A stretch of DNA of 64,000 nucleotides from Akkermansia sp. (GTDB lineage: Bacteria; Verrucomicrobiota; Verrucomicrobiia; Verrucomicrobiales; Akkermansiaceae): positions 1 to 64,000 of the forward strand of contig JAUNHW010000003.1 of assembly GCA_030523775.1 (NCBI GenBank). Direction: 5' to 3'. The notes under the pieces were generated by a model, which saw only the letters and a program-made list of their open reading frames with translations, was not told the DNA's origin and made no database searches. Of the stretch, positions 8,699 through 17,182 are shown in pieces. The translations under genes were made by a program, and so were the position numbers. Within the stretch, counting starts at the first letter, position 1, and every line of letters begins with the position of its first letter.

Positions 8699-9654
8699 GA
8701 TTGCACCTCCTTTCCGTTGTTGACGCGGCGCACCACCTTGCGCCTCTTGAGGAACGGCAGCTCTCCCGCCAGAACCCCATGCAGCAGCATCAGGCACACC
8801 AGGCTTGCCGGGAAGAAGAACAGCAGGCCCGACCAGTCGTGCCACGTCTTGCTGGCAAAAGCAGGGTTCACGTACTCCGCGAACACGAAGATGCTCGCCA
8901 CGCGGAACCCATTGGCCACGATGGAGAGCGGAATGGCGCTCAGCGCCAGCACAACCCGCTTCCACAGGCTCAGGCCGGATGCCAGGTACGCCCAGGCCGT
9001 GGAGATCATGATGAGCGCCATGAGCGAGCGCATGCCGGAGCAGCCGCCCGCTATGTTGAAGGCATCCCAGTTGCCGGTGGCGGAGGAGATGTTGGAGCCC
9101 TCCACAATGGTTTGCACGCCGCAGATGCCCGCGCCCCAGTGGGCCGCCTGCGTGGCAAGCAACTGCATGCCCACCGTGGCCTGCTGGAATGCCGGCAGCG
9201 GGATGCTCAGCCACAGGAAGAAGAACGGAAACGCGCTCTTGAGTGCCGCGCGGCCGCCCCAGTAGCACCACACCAGCCCCGTGAGCATGAACGGCAGCGC
9301 GCCCACCGCTATGCGCCCCTGGTGCGTGCGAACCGCCAGTAGCCCCAGCAGTGCCCCGAATCCCACCATCCAGAGCCCGTGAAGGCTCGGCTTGAACGCC
9401 ACGCCCTTCATCTGCCCCCACGCATGGTGCAGCAGGTACAGCGCCAGCAGCGGCACCATCCACCCGTGCTCAAAGTCGTTCTCCGGGTGCCATGACCGCG
9501 CCAGCCACACCACGGCGGATGCCTGCCCCTCAATGTATGCGCGCAGGCAGCAGTAGAACCACACCAGCAGCGCCAGACCCACACCCAGCCCTATCCAGGC
9601 GGGCAGCCCCAGCCGCCACCACTGCTTTGTATCGGTCTCCGGTTCGTTTCCCAT
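8695..9654 (-). CDS. Exosortase/archaeosortase family transpeptidase
   Basis: A 319-residue integral membrane protein with about eight helices. The exosortase active site is visible: Cys in GGCSGMRS (about residue 203), Arg in NGFRVASIF (about 245) and His in KTWHDWSG (about 273). Exosortases recognise PEP-CTERM-type tails on exported proteins and cut them at the membrane. I saw no PEP-CTERM tail among the genes in this window, so the substrates are elsewhere. The start at 9654 has a good Shine-Dalgarno (GGGAGGAG) 9 bases upstream. It is first in a four-gene operon. Confidence 0.9.
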   Translation of the reverse strand: MGNEPETDTKQWWRLGLPAWIGLGVGLALLVWFYCCLRAYIEGQASAVVWLARSWHPENDFEHGWMVPLLALYLLHHAWGQMKGVAFKPSLHGLWMVGFGALLGLLAVRTHQGRIAVGALPFMLTGLVWCYWGGRAALKSAFPFFFLWLSIPLPAFQQATVGMQLLATQAAHWGAGICGVQTIVEGSNISSATGNWDAFNIAGGCSGMRSLMALIMISTAWAYLASGLSLWKRVVLALSAIPLSIVANGFRVASIFVFAEYVNPAFASKTWHDWSGLLFFFPASLVCLMLLHGVLAGELPFLKRRKVVRRVNNGKEVQS

Positions 9655-9680
9655 CGTGAAAAATGCTCCTCCCTTGCACT

Positions 9681-9710
9681 TTAGTATTGCAATTTTCCCT
9701 AAATTGTCAA
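9681..9710 (-). promoter_or_regulatory. Promoter of the exosortase operon
   Basis: On the minus strand TTGACA, 18 bases, TACTAA. The resulting leader is about 20 bases and carries a GGGAGGAG ribosome binding site, unlike the leaderless genes elsewhere in the window. It lies in the AT-rich divergent gap with prs. Confidence 0.6.
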
Positions 9711-9736
9711 GAATAGAGGCGCAACGTTGCATCATT

Positions 9737-10666
9737 ATGAAACTCATCAGCGGTACCGCTCATCCTCATCTCGCACAGGACATTGCAGACGTCATGGGGC
9801 TTCCCCTCTGCGATGCCACCGTCAACACCTTCCCGGACGGTGAAAGCTTTGTTCAAATCAAGGAATCCATCCGCGGCGCGGACGCCTTCATCATCCAGCC
9901 CACCTGCCCGCCAACCAACCACAACCTCATGGAGCTGCTGGTGATGGTTGATGCCGTGCGCCGCGCCAGCGCCAGCCGCATCACCGCCGTGATGCCGTTC
10001 TACGGATACGCCCGCCAGGACCGCAAGGACAAGCCCAGAGTGCCCATCACCTCCAAGCTGGTGGCCAACCTCCTCACCGCCGCCGGCGTGAACCGCGTGC
10101 TCGCCATGGATCTCCACGCCGCACAGATCCAGGGCTTCTTCGAGATCCCCGTGGACCACCTCCACTCCCTCCCCGTCCTCGTCAAGCACCTCAAGGAGAA
10201 GTACGTGCAGAACATGAACAACCTCGTCGTCGTCTCCCCGGACATCGGCGGCGTCAAGAACGCCAAGAGCTACGCCAACGTTCTCGGCACCGAGCTCGCC
10301 ATCGTCGCCAAGCAGCGCATCTCCGCCACAGAGGTGGACGCGCACGCCGTCATCGGCAACGTGGAGGGCAAGGATGTCCTCATGATCGACGACATGACCG
10401 AATCCGGCGGCACCCTCTGCGCCGCCGCCAAGATTTTGAAGGAGCACGGCGCCGCCCGCATCTTCGCCGGCGTCTCACACGGCGTCCTCAACGATGCCGC
10501 CCGCGCACGCCTGAAAGACAGCCCCATCGAGTGCCTCCTCACCTCGGACTCCGTCCCCATGGCCTACGGCGAGAACGTGGACACCGTCAGCATCGCACCC
10601 CTCCTGGCCCAGGCCATCGCGAACATCCACAACAACGATTCCGTCACCCATCTCTTCGAGATATAA
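9737..10666 (+). CDS. prs: Ribose-phosphate pyrophosphokinase
   Basis: A 309-residue PRPP synthetase. It joins ribose 5-phosphate with ATP-derived pyrophosphate to give PRPP for purine, pyrimidine, histidine, tryptophan and NAD synthesis. Visible signatures are FPDGESFVQI near the N-terminus, YGYARQDRKD with the catalytic and nucleotide-binding loop (about residue 92), MDLHAAQIQGFFEIPVDHL and the PRPP-binding loop VLMIDDMTESGGTL (about 214). The ATG at 9737 gives the family's usual N-terminus and length. It is divergent from the exosortase gene and followed by its own terminator. Confidence 0.96.
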   Translation: MKLISGTAHPHLAQDIADVMGLPLCDATVNTFPDGESFVQIKESIRGADAFIIQPTCPPTNHNLMELLVMVDAVRRASASRITAVMPFYGYARQDRKDKPRVPITSKLVANLLTAAGVNRVLAMDLHAAQIQGFFEIPVDHLHSLPVLVKHLKEKYVQNMNNLVVVSPDIGGVKNAKSYANVLGTELAIVAKQRISATEVDAHAVIGNVEGKDVLMIDDMTESGGTLCAAAKILKEHGAARIFAGVSHGVLNDAARARLKDSPIECLLTSDSVPMAYGENVDTVSIAPLLAQAIANIHNNDSVTHLFEI

Positions 10667-10686
10667 CAGGGCCGCAAGGCAAGCAG

Positions 10687-10727
10687 GACCCGCCGCTGCC
10701 CGCCATGGGTGACGGCGGGTCAGATTT
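10687..10727 (+). terminator. Terminator after prs
   Basis: A 9-bp perfect stem (GACCCGCCG / CGGCGGGTC) with a 17-base loop, followed by AGATTTTG. It overlaps the last codons of the convergent acyltransferase gene. The U tract is short. Confidence 0.6.
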
Positions 10728-11682
10728 TGAAAAGCTGACGCACGAAAGGTGCGCGTATCGCCAGTCGGCAAAAGCCCAGCGCAAACGCCGCCATCAGCGC
10801 GAAATGGACAACCATGTTCAGGCTCGGGTTGGGAATCTCAAAGTGGATGTACTGCCTGTACAGTACCAGCAAAAAAGGGTGCAGGGTATAGCAGATGAGG
10901 AACGTGGGAGCCAGCTCCACCACCAGGCGGCTCTTCACGTTCCGCCCCGCAACGTAGCAGAACAGGGTCAGGGTGTACGCCATGCACGGCAGGGAGCCGA
11001 AATAGTATTCGCTGCCGTGGACCGGGCTCCAAACCGCTATGAAGGCCACGCACACCGCCATGGCCACCGCCGCATGCCAGCCGCGCACCCGCGGCAGGAT
11101 GCGTTCCCGCCGCTTGCTGATGTACATGCCCGCGCAATAGTAGAACAGCCAGTTCCAGATGCGCAGCGTCTGCACCGCATAGCGGTGTTCGAAATCACAT
11201 GTGCAGTTGAGCAGGAATGTGGCGGTGCAGGCCAGCCCCAGCGCTATGAGCAGGATATTCTCCCGGTTGGCCGCAAACACCCGTTTCAGGATGGGTGTGC
11301 AGGCGTACACCATCATCAGCGCGGCAAAATACCAGAAATGCCAAAAATCCCCGCTCTGCGCCAGAAAACGGTAGAAATTCCGCCAGCTCCCGGGCTGGAA
11401 CACCAGATATATCAGCATGACGGCTCCCATGAAACGCAGAATTCCCACCAACTTGCGCCTCACGTATTCCCACCCCGTTTCCCTGCCGAACTGCAGGTAG
11501 CCGCTCGCCGCAAAAAAGCAGGGAATCGCCACGCCCCACAACCCCATCCAGTACGGCTCTATCCATGTAGGCCTATACTCCACGCCGTAGTACACATGCA
11601 GCGCCAGCACGCCCACCATCGCCAGTACCTTGATGCAGTCGATGGCTTGGTCTCGCTCAATCTGTCGGGGGTTGCTTTCCAT
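10720..11682 (-). CDS. Acyltransferase family 3 membrane protein
   Basis: A 320-residue membrane protein with about ten hydrophobic segments and the family opening RDQAIDCIKVLAMVGVLALH, which includes the conserved His (about residue 28), then CFFAASGYLQF. Family members move acyl (often acetyl) groups across the inner membrane onto surface polysaccharides or other envelope glycans. There is no SGNH domain, unlike the second family member at 32324. It stands alone, convergent with prs. Confidence 0.82.
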   Translation of the reverse strand: MESNPRQIERDQAIDCIKVLAMVGVLALHVYYGVEYRPTWIEPYWMGLWGVAIPCFFAASGYLQFGRETGWEYVRRKLVGILRFMGAVMLIYLVFQPGSWRNFYRFLAQSGDFWHFWYFAALMMVYACTPILKRVFAANRENILLIALGLACTATFLLNCTCDFEHRYAVQTLRIWNWLFYYCAGMYISKRRERILPRVRGWHAAVAMAVCVAFIAVWSPVHGSEYYFGSLPCMAYTLTLFCYVAGRNVKSRLVVELAPTFLICYTLHPFLLVLYRQYIHFEIPNPSLNMVVHFALMAAFALGFCRLAIRAPFVRQLFKI

Positions 11683-11795
11683 GCCTTGTACCCACCCTGC
11701 GGGTGCGGAAACATATATATCACAATTCCCCTCGGAATGTCAATTGACATGCGGGTTCGGATGGATACGCCCGGGCGGAACACCCACGCGCCCGC

Positions 11796-12935
11796 TCAGC
11801 GGGTGGAGGCGGCGTTGGCGAAGAGATCGTAGAGGCGCGTGTTGATGAAGTAGACGTTTCGCCAGATTTTCGCCTTTTCCAGAAGACCCAATTCTGCAAG
11901 CCTCTCCAGATACTTTGCGGCCGTTTGGCGTGTGATGCCCAGGGGATTTTCCAAGTGCTCGGACTTGGTGTAGGGGGCATGGAAAAGGCAGTTGAGCAAA
12001 TCGTGGCTGTAGATTTTGGGGCATTCGCGGCGCATGGTGTCCTTGTACTGCGCCATGAGGGTGGAAATGCCGTTCACCAGGCCAATCGTTTCCACGGCCG
12101 TCTCCTCTATGCCTTTCAGGATGTAGAGCACCCATTGCTCCCAGGCGGCGGCGTCCGCGTTGTCGCGTATGCCTTGCAGCAGGCGGTAGTATTCCGGCTT
12201 GTTGCGCGTGATGTAGCGGCTCAGGTACAGGATGGGCAGATCCAGCAGCCCGTTGACAACCAGGTACAGGATGCAGATGATGCGTCCCGTGCGCCCGTTG
12301 CCGTCGTAAAACGGGTGGATGCTTTCAAACTGGTGGTGGATGACGGCCAGCTTGACGAGCGGGTCCACATCCTGCATATCCGGAGTGTTGATGTACGCCT
12401 CCAGGTTTTTCATCAACTGCACGATGTCGTCGGGGTTCTGGGGCGGGGTGTAGACCACCTCCCCGCTTTGGTTCTTGAGCACGGTGCCCGGCAGGGCGCG
12501 GAATCCGGTGCGGCTGTCTACCAGCACGCCTTGGATATCCATGATCATATTGTTGGTGAGCAGCTTGTCCTTGCGGACGGCGGCGAAGCCCTTGCGGATG
12601 GCTTCGCGGTAGCGCATGACCTCCTTGGTGGCGGGGCTGCATGCCATGTCCCGGAATTCCAGGTTGGCGCGATACAGGTCGTCCTGGGTGGTGACAATGT
12701 TCTCCACGGAGGAACTTTCCCGCGCCTCCTGCAGGGTCAGGGTCTGGATGAGGATTTCCTCGTTGGGAATGGTGCGGGCGAGCCCCTTCAGCTCCGCCAG
12801 CCTCTTGTTGGCGGAGTTGAGCTGTTTCAGCACGGCCTTGGTCTCGATGTCGAAGGCGAAGGGAAGCGGCTGAACCGGCGTGTTTGGGGTGTCTTGCATC
12901 AAGCCCAGTAAACACGGCGTTTTCCCCTCTGTCAA
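11796..12935 (-). CDS. Fic-domain protein with C-terminal winged helix
   Basis: A 379-residue Fic protein. The catalytic motif HPFYDGNGRTGR is complete (about residue 212). An N-terminal inhibitory helix motif of the (S/T)xxxE(G/N) type is present (SSSVEN, about residues 75-80), the class II Fic arrangement. The C-terminal 60 residues (ITRQTAAKYLERLAELGLLE) look like a winged helix that could bind DNA. Fic domains usually transfer AMP from ATP to protein hydroxyls. I use the TTG at 12935 because GAGGAAA lies 4 bases upstream; the alternative ATG at 12899 has no Shine-Dalgarno. Three palindromes lie directly upstream (12951-13065). No antitoxin gene is adjacent. Confidence 0.88.
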   Translation of the reverse strand: MTEGKTPCLLGLMQDTPNTPVQPLPFAFDIETKAVLKQLNSANKRLAELKGLARTIPNEEILIQTLTLQEARESSSVENIVTTQDDLYRANLEFRDMACSPATKEVMRYREAIRKGFAAVRKDKLLTNNMIMDIQGVLVDSRTGFRALPGTVLKNQSGEVVYTPPQNPDDIVQLMKNLEAYINTPDMQDVDPLVKLAVIHHQFESIHPFYDGNGRTGRIICILYLVVNGLLDLPILYLSRYITRNKPEYYRLLQGIRDNADAAAWEQWVLYILKGIEETAVETIGLVNGISTLMAQYKDTMRRECPKIYSHDLLNCLFHAPYTKSEHLENPLGITRQTAAKYLERLAELGLLEKAKIWRNVYFINTRLYDLFANAASTR

Positions 12936-12950
12936 GCCGTTTCCTCATTG

Positions 12951-13065
12951 TCATGTTAAAATTTTTCATTTTTTTTAACATGAGGACGTTCTCGTGTTAA
13001 AATTTTGCCGTTTTTTTAACATGATGAGCAGCTCATGTTAAAAAAATGGCGTTTCTTTTACATGA
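12951..13065. promoter_or_regulatory. Three tandem 33-bp palindromes at 41-bp period upstream of fic (operator candidate)
   Basis: Units at 12951-12983, 12992-13024 and 13033-13065 are each 33 bp. Each has 11-bp arms (TCATGTTAAAA / TTTTAACATGA in unit 1, perfect; one mismatch in unit 2; several in unit 3) around an 11-bp AT-rich centre. Eight-bp spacers separate them, so the period is exactly 41 bp, close to four helical turns. The array lies between pyrD and fic, 16 bases before the fic TTG. Phased palindromes of this kind usually bind a dimeric regulator cooperatively. The winged helix of Fic itself is one candidate ligand. Confidence 0.75.
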
Positions 13066-13112
13066 GAACGCGCCCAGCGCGGGAGAAAGGGAGCATGGGT
13101 GGCGGGAAATTC

Positions 13113-14153
13113 TCAATTCCACCCCATATCCCGAATGGCTGCTGCGGCATCGTGGACGAGGGGGGGGCCGTTGTAGATGAAGCCGGAGTAGAGCTGCACC
13201 AGGGAGGCACCGGCTTTGATTTTGCCGACGGCGTCTTCAGCGGAGAAGATGCCGCCGGTGCCGATGATGGGGATCTCCCCGTGGAGGCCCTTGGCGAAGG
13301 CTTCCAGGGTTTCGTTGGCGCGGTTGTAGAGGGGCTTGCCGGAAAGGCCGCCGCTCTCCTTGGCGGCGGGGTGGTTCTCCACGCCAGTGCGGGTGGTGGT
13401 GGTGTTGGTGCAGATGAGCCCGTCCAGCTGGCAATCCAGGAACACGTGGCACAGCTCCTCAATCTGGCGCTCGCTCATGTCCGGGGACACCTTCATCACC
13501 AGCGGCACGTAGCGCCCGGTGTCGGAGGAGAGGTTGGCCTGCTCGCTCTTGAGCTGGGAGAGCAGGTCCGCCGCGGTGTCCGCCTGCGCCAGCTCCTGCA
13601 GGTTCGGCACGTTCGGGCAGGAGAAGTTCACGGTCACGTAGTCCGCCACGTCCCAGGCTGCGCGCAGGCAGCTCACGTAGTCGTGGTTGGCCTCGGAATT
13701 CGGCGTAACCTTGTTTTTTGAGATGTTGACGCCCAGCACGCCGTGGAAGTTTTTGGTGGCCCGTATGTTCTCCACGCCGCGGTCGATACCGGGGTTGTTG
13801 ATTCCCATGTGGTTGATGATGGCCAGCTGGGGGATGCAGCGGAAGAGGCGGGGCTTGGGGTTGCCGGGCTGGGGGCGCGGGGTGAGCGTGCCCACCTCCA
13901 CGAATCCGAATCCCAAATGCCCGAACGCGGCCACGGTGTTGGCCTCCTTGTCCATTCCGGCCGCCAGGCCCACGCGGTTGGGGAACTGCAGCCCCATCAC
14001 GGTTACGGGGTCCTCCACGCGGGGACCCGCCACCAGCGGCAGCAGGTGCAGGCGCTCCGCCGTGCGGAGCCCCGCCAGGGTAAGGGTGTGTGCGCGCTCC
14101 GGATCCAGGTGAAAGAGGGCGCTTTTGGCTAACTGGTACAACCGTGGGTTCAC
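13113..14153 (-). CDS. pyrD: Dihydroorotate dehydrogenase, class 2-like
   Basis: A 346-residue enzyme oxidising dihydroorotate to orotate in pyrimidine synthesis. The N-terminal helical extension (YQLAKSALFHLDPERAH) is the membrane- and quinone-associated part of class 2 enzymes. FMN-site motifs follow: NRVGLAAGMDKEANT, GVNISKNK, LICTNTTTTR and GTGGIFSAEDAVGKI. The catalytic-base motif reads NFSCPN, with Cys where class 2 enzymes normally have Ser. The start is GTG at 14153, because longer forms would run into the divergent rsmA promoter and start. No Shine-Dalgarno is visible. Confidence 0.92.
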   Translation of the reverse strand: MNPRLYQLAKSALFHLDPERAHTLTLAGLRTAERLHLLPLVAGPRVEDPVTVMGLQFPNRVGLAAGMDKEANTVAAFGHLGFGFVEVGTLTPRPQPGNPKPRLFRCIPQLAIINHMGINNPGIDRGVENIRATKNFHGVLGVNISKNKVTPNSEANHDYVSCLRAAWDVADYVTVNFSCPNVPNLQELAQADTAADLLSQLKSEQANLSSDTGRYVPLVMKVSPDMSERQIEELCHVFLDCQLDGLICTNTTTTRTGVENHPAAKESGGLSGKPLYNRANETLEAFAKGLHGEIPIIGTGGIFSAEDAVGKIKAGASLVQLYSGFIYNGPPLVHDAAAAIRDMGWN

Positions 14154-14271
14154 GTGTGTGGATGGGTGGACTCGCGGAGCGGGGCGTGCATGCGGTCCCG
14201 CCGCTTGTGGTGGATTGTAGGCCACCCCGCGCGCAATTGCAAGGAAATTGTGCGCGCACGCGCGGAACATC

Positions 14272-14300
14272 TTGCGGTTTTCCAGCGGCCGCGCTAGAAT
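14272..14300 (+). promoter_or_regulatory. Promoter of rsmA-nudix (leaderless layout)
   Basis: TTGCGG, 17 bases, TAGAAT, then 8 bases to the ATG at 14309. Confidence 0.65.
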
Positions 14301-14308
14301 ATCCGCAG

Positions 14309-15652
14309 ATGAACGCAACGCAAATCCGTGAGGTCCTGGAACGTGCGGGGGTGTCCCCCAGCAAGTCGCTGGGCCAGAATTTTCTGGTGGATGAGAACAT
14401 CGCCAAATGGATTGTGGCCCAGCTGGAAATAGGGCCGCAGGATTGCGTGGTGGAGGTGGGCCCCGGCACCGGCGCGCTCACGGAGCACATTGCCCCGCTG
14501 TGCCGCAAGCTCATCCTGGTGGAGTTCGATGCCCGCCTGGCCGCCTACCAGCGGGAGAGATGGGCAGGGGACGAGCACGTGGAGGTGCACCACGCGGATG
14601 GCGCGAGCTGGAACCCGCTGCCGCTCTTTGCGGAGCAGCCCGTGAAGTTCATGGGCAACCTGCCGTATTCCGCGGGCGGTGCCATCCTGGCGAACTTCCT
14701 CACCTCACCCTGCGCGGTGGAGCGCGCGGTGGTGATGCTGCAGAAGGAGTTTATCGACCGCATCCTGGCGAAGCCGGGGGACGATGCATACGGTCTGCTT
14801 TCCCTGCGCATCCAGATGGACTGGGTTCCGCGGGCGCTGAAGACGGTGCCGCCGGAGGCGTTTTCGCCGCGGCCGAAGATAGATTCCACGGTGATGCTGC
14901 TCACGCCGCGCCCGGCGGACGAGCTGCCGCCGTACGACCACCGGCTCATGGACGGGCTGATGCGCCGCTGCTTCTCCCAGCGCCGCAAGCAGATGCACAA
15001 GCAGCTGCCGGATTCTCCCGATTGGGCGGACGTGGCCGCAAGCCTCGGCATCTCCCCCACCGCCCGCCCGGAGGAGCTGGGCCTGCGCCAGTGGGTGCAG
15101 CTCACCAACGCCTACGACCCCCACCCGCTCCACGACACCCCGCAGCGCGACGACGAGTTGTTCGACGTGGTGGATGGCGATGACAACGTCCTGCGCCAAG
15201 CCACGCGCAAGGAAGTGCACGACCAGGGGCTCATCCACCGTGCCGTGCATGTGCTGGTGTTCAACAAGAAGCACGACTGCCTGCTGCAAAAGCGCTCCCG
15301 CCTGAAGGACCGCCAGCCCGGCGTGTGGGATTCCTCCGCCGCCGGCCACCTGGACGCCGGGGAGGACTACGAGACCGCCGCCCGCCGCGAGCTGGAGGAG
15401 GAACTCGGCATCACAGACGCCCGCCTGGTGGAGGTCGGCACCCTGCCGCCCACCGAGGGCACCGGCATGGAGCACGTGCACCTGTATGCCGCGCTGTACA
15501 GCGGGCGCGTCACCTTCCCCGCGGCGGAGATAGAGGGCGTGCTGTCGTTCCCCGCGCGGCTCATCGACACGTGGCTGGAGCGCCGCCCGCAGGATTTCGC
15601 CGCCAGCTTCGCCCTCTGCTGGAAAAAGGTTCGCCCCATGATAGACGCCTAA
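14309..15652 (+). CDS. rsmA: RsmA (KsgA) 16S rRNA dimethyladenosine transferase fused to a Nudix hydrolase
   Basis: A 447-residue two-domain protein. Residues 1 to about 270 are RsmA, which dimethylates two adjacent adenines near the 3' end of 16S rRNA: KSLGQNFLVDENI, the SAM motif VEVGPGTGALTEHI, the catalytic NLPYSAGG and a C-terminal helical domain. From about 282 onward is a Nudix domain of the isopentenyl-diphosphate-isomerase/YfcD type (DELFDVVDGDDNVL), with a complete Nudix box at about 345-367 (G-x5-E-x7-REL-x-EE-x-GI). RsmA alone is about 270 residues, so this is a real in-frame fusion. The Nudix substrate cannot be told. The menI-menF-menD genes follow after 15 bases and may be co-transcribed. 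Confidence 0.9.
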   Translation: MNATQIREVLERAGVSPSKSLGQNFLVDENIAKWIVAQLEIGPQDCVVEVGPGTGALTEHIAPLCRKLILVEFDARLAAYQRERWAGDEHVEVHHADGASWNPLPLFAEQPVKFMGNLPYSAGGAILANFLTSPCAVERAVVMLQKEFIDRILAKPGDDAYGLLSLRIQMDWVPRALKTVPPEAFSPRPKIDSTVMLLTPRPADELPPYDHRLMDGLMRRCFSQRRKQMHKQLPDSPDWADVAASLGISPTARPEELGLRQWVQLTNAYDPHPLHDTPQRDDELFDVVDGDDNVLRQATRKEVHDQGLIHRAVHVLVFNKKHDCLLQKRSRLKDRQPGVWDSSAAGHLDAGEDYETAARRELEEELGITDARLVEVGTLPPTEGTGMEHVHLYAALYSGRVTFPAAEIEGVLSFPARLIDTWLERRPQDFAASFALCWKKVRPMIDA

Positions 15653-15667
15653 CCCCCATTCAACCAC

Positions 15668-16072
15668 ATGAGCGACATCCCCATGCCCCTGTTGGGCAAA
15701 TCCCTGGAAGACACCCTCGGCATCCGCACGCTGCCCGCCCGCGAGGACGGCTTGGCGGAGGCGGAGCTGGTGGTCACGGAACGCTGCTGCCAGCCGTTCG
15801 GCATGGTGCACGGCGGCGTGAACCTGGCGCTGGCGGAAAACCTGGCGGGGCACGGCTCCATGCGCATCTGCGCGCCGGGCGAATCCGTGTGCGGCATGCA
15901 TGTGAGCGGCAGCCACGTGGCGCCCGCGCCCCTCGGCTCCACCCTCCACGCCACCGCCCGCCTCATCCACCGCGGCCGCAAAACCCACCTCTGGAGCGTG
16001 GACATCACCTGCGGGGACACGCTCGTCTCCACCGTCCGCGTCACCAACTTCATCATCCGCCCGCAGGAATGA
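15668..16072 (+). CDS. menI: Hotdog-fold thioesterase, probable 1,4-dihydroxy-2-naphthoyl-CoA hydrolase
   Basis: A 134-residue PaaI-type hotdog protein with the conserved QPFGMVHGGVNLALAE segment that carries the catalytic acid. It sits directly upstream of menF, whose ATG overlaps its stop, and of menD. This makes hydrolysis of DHNA-CoA in menaquinone synthesis the best guess. The gene symbol rests on context; the fold assignment rests on sequence. Other acyl-CoA substrates cannot be excluded. Confidence 0.75.
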   Translation: MSDIPMPLLGKSLEDTLGIRTLPAREDGLAEAELVVTERCCQPFGMVHGGVNLALAENLAGHGSMRICAPGESVCGMHVSGSHVAPAPLGSTLHATARLIHRGRKTHLWSVDITCGDTLVSTVRVTNFIIRPQE

Positions 16073-17172
16073 GCGCCGACCCGCAAGAGGTGATGCATCT
16101 GCTGGACGGCGCATGCCGCTCCCGCTGCGCGTTCGCGCTGATGCGGCGTCCCAACGAGGATGATTTCACCCTGGTGGCGCAGCATGCGCCGGATGCGGAG
16201 GTGCTGCCGGGCGTTGCCGCGCTGGCGGGGCGGAGCGGCTTTGCGGCGGTGCCGTTCTCGGTGGATGCCGACTGCCCGCCCGTGCTGATACACGCGGATG
16301 TCACAGCCAACGGCAGGGAAGAAATGGCGGAGGCGCTGGCCGCGTTCGCCGCGCGCGAACCCGCGCCGCAGGCACAGCCCGATGCCGCAACCCTCTCCGC
16401 TGGCAAGGAGGACTACATGGCGGCCTTCGGCAAGGCCATGGATGCGCTGCAAAGCCGCTCGCTGCACAAGGTGGTGCTGTCCCGCGCGGAGGTGGAGCGC
16501 GTGCCGGGCATCTCTCCCGCGGAGACTTTTTGGCGCGCGTGCGATGCGTACCCGCAGATGATGGTGTGCCTGTTCCACAGTCCGCAGACGGGCACGTGGC
16601 TGGCCGCCACGCCGGAGCTGCTGCTCAGCGGCGGGGCAGGGGGCTGGCGCACCGTGGCGCTGGCGGGAACCATGCCCGCGCAGGAGGGACGCTTCCTCGC
16701 CGACTGGGATGCCAAGAACCGCGGCGAACAATCCCACGTGGTGGAGTTCATGCGCGACACCCTTTCCCAATTTTCCGATGACGTGCAGGAGGACGGCCCG
16801 CGCGTTTCCCCCGCCGGGCACCTGGCGCACCTGCGCACGGATTTCCGCTTCACCCTGCCCGCGGGAGCCGACCCCGCCGCGCTGCTGGCGGCGCTGCATC
16901 CCACGCCCGCGGTGTGCGGCCGCCCCACGGATGCGGCGCGCGCGCTCATCGCCCGCATGGAGCCCGCGCCGCGGCGCTATTACAGCGGATTCTTCGGCAT
17001 GCTGGATGCCGCCGCGCACTCGGAGCTGTACGTGAACCTGCGCTGTATGGAGATGTTTGCCGACAGCGTGGTGCTGCACGCGGGCGGCGGCCTGGTGCGC
17101 GAATCCTCCGCGGAATCGGAATGGCAGGAGACGCAGGAGAAGATGAACACCCTGCGCAGGTTGATTTCATAA
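16069..17172 (+). CDS. menF: Isochorismate synthase
   Basis: A 367-residue chorismate-binding enzyme converting chorismate to isochorismate, the first committed step to menaquinone. The C-terminal catalytic region shows HKVVLSRAEVERV, WLAATPELLLSG, the TVALAGTMPA segment, KNRGEQSHVVEFM and YYSGFFGMLD. Isochorismate synthase rather than anthranilate or salicylate synthase is favoured by linkage to menD, which starts 10 bases downstream. Translation is coupled to the preceding thioesterase by a 4-base ATGA overlap. Confidence 0.88.
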   Translation: MSADPQEVMHLLDGACRSRCAFALMRRPNEDDFTLVAQHAPDAEVLPGVAALAGRSGFAAVPFSVDADCPPVLIHADVTANGREEMAEALAAFAAREPAPQAQPDAATLSAGKEDYMAAFGKAMDALQSRSLHKVVLSRAEVERVPGISPAETFWRACDAYPQMMVCLFHSPQTGTWLAATPELLLSGGAGGWRTVALAGTMPAQEGRFLADWDAKNRGEQSHVVEFMRDTLSQFSDDVQEDGPRVSPAGHLAHLRTDFRFTLPAGADPAALLAALHPTPAVCGRPTDAARALIARMEPAPRRYYSGFFGMLDAAAHSELYVNLRCMEMFADSVVLHAGGGLVRESSAESEWQETQEKMNTLRRLIS

Positions 17173-17182
17173 ACGAACCGTC

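Noticed and set aside
11796..12935. Classic Fic toxin-antitoxin pair
   Set aside because: No separate antitoxin gene is adjacent; the inhibitory motif is within the same protein (class II).
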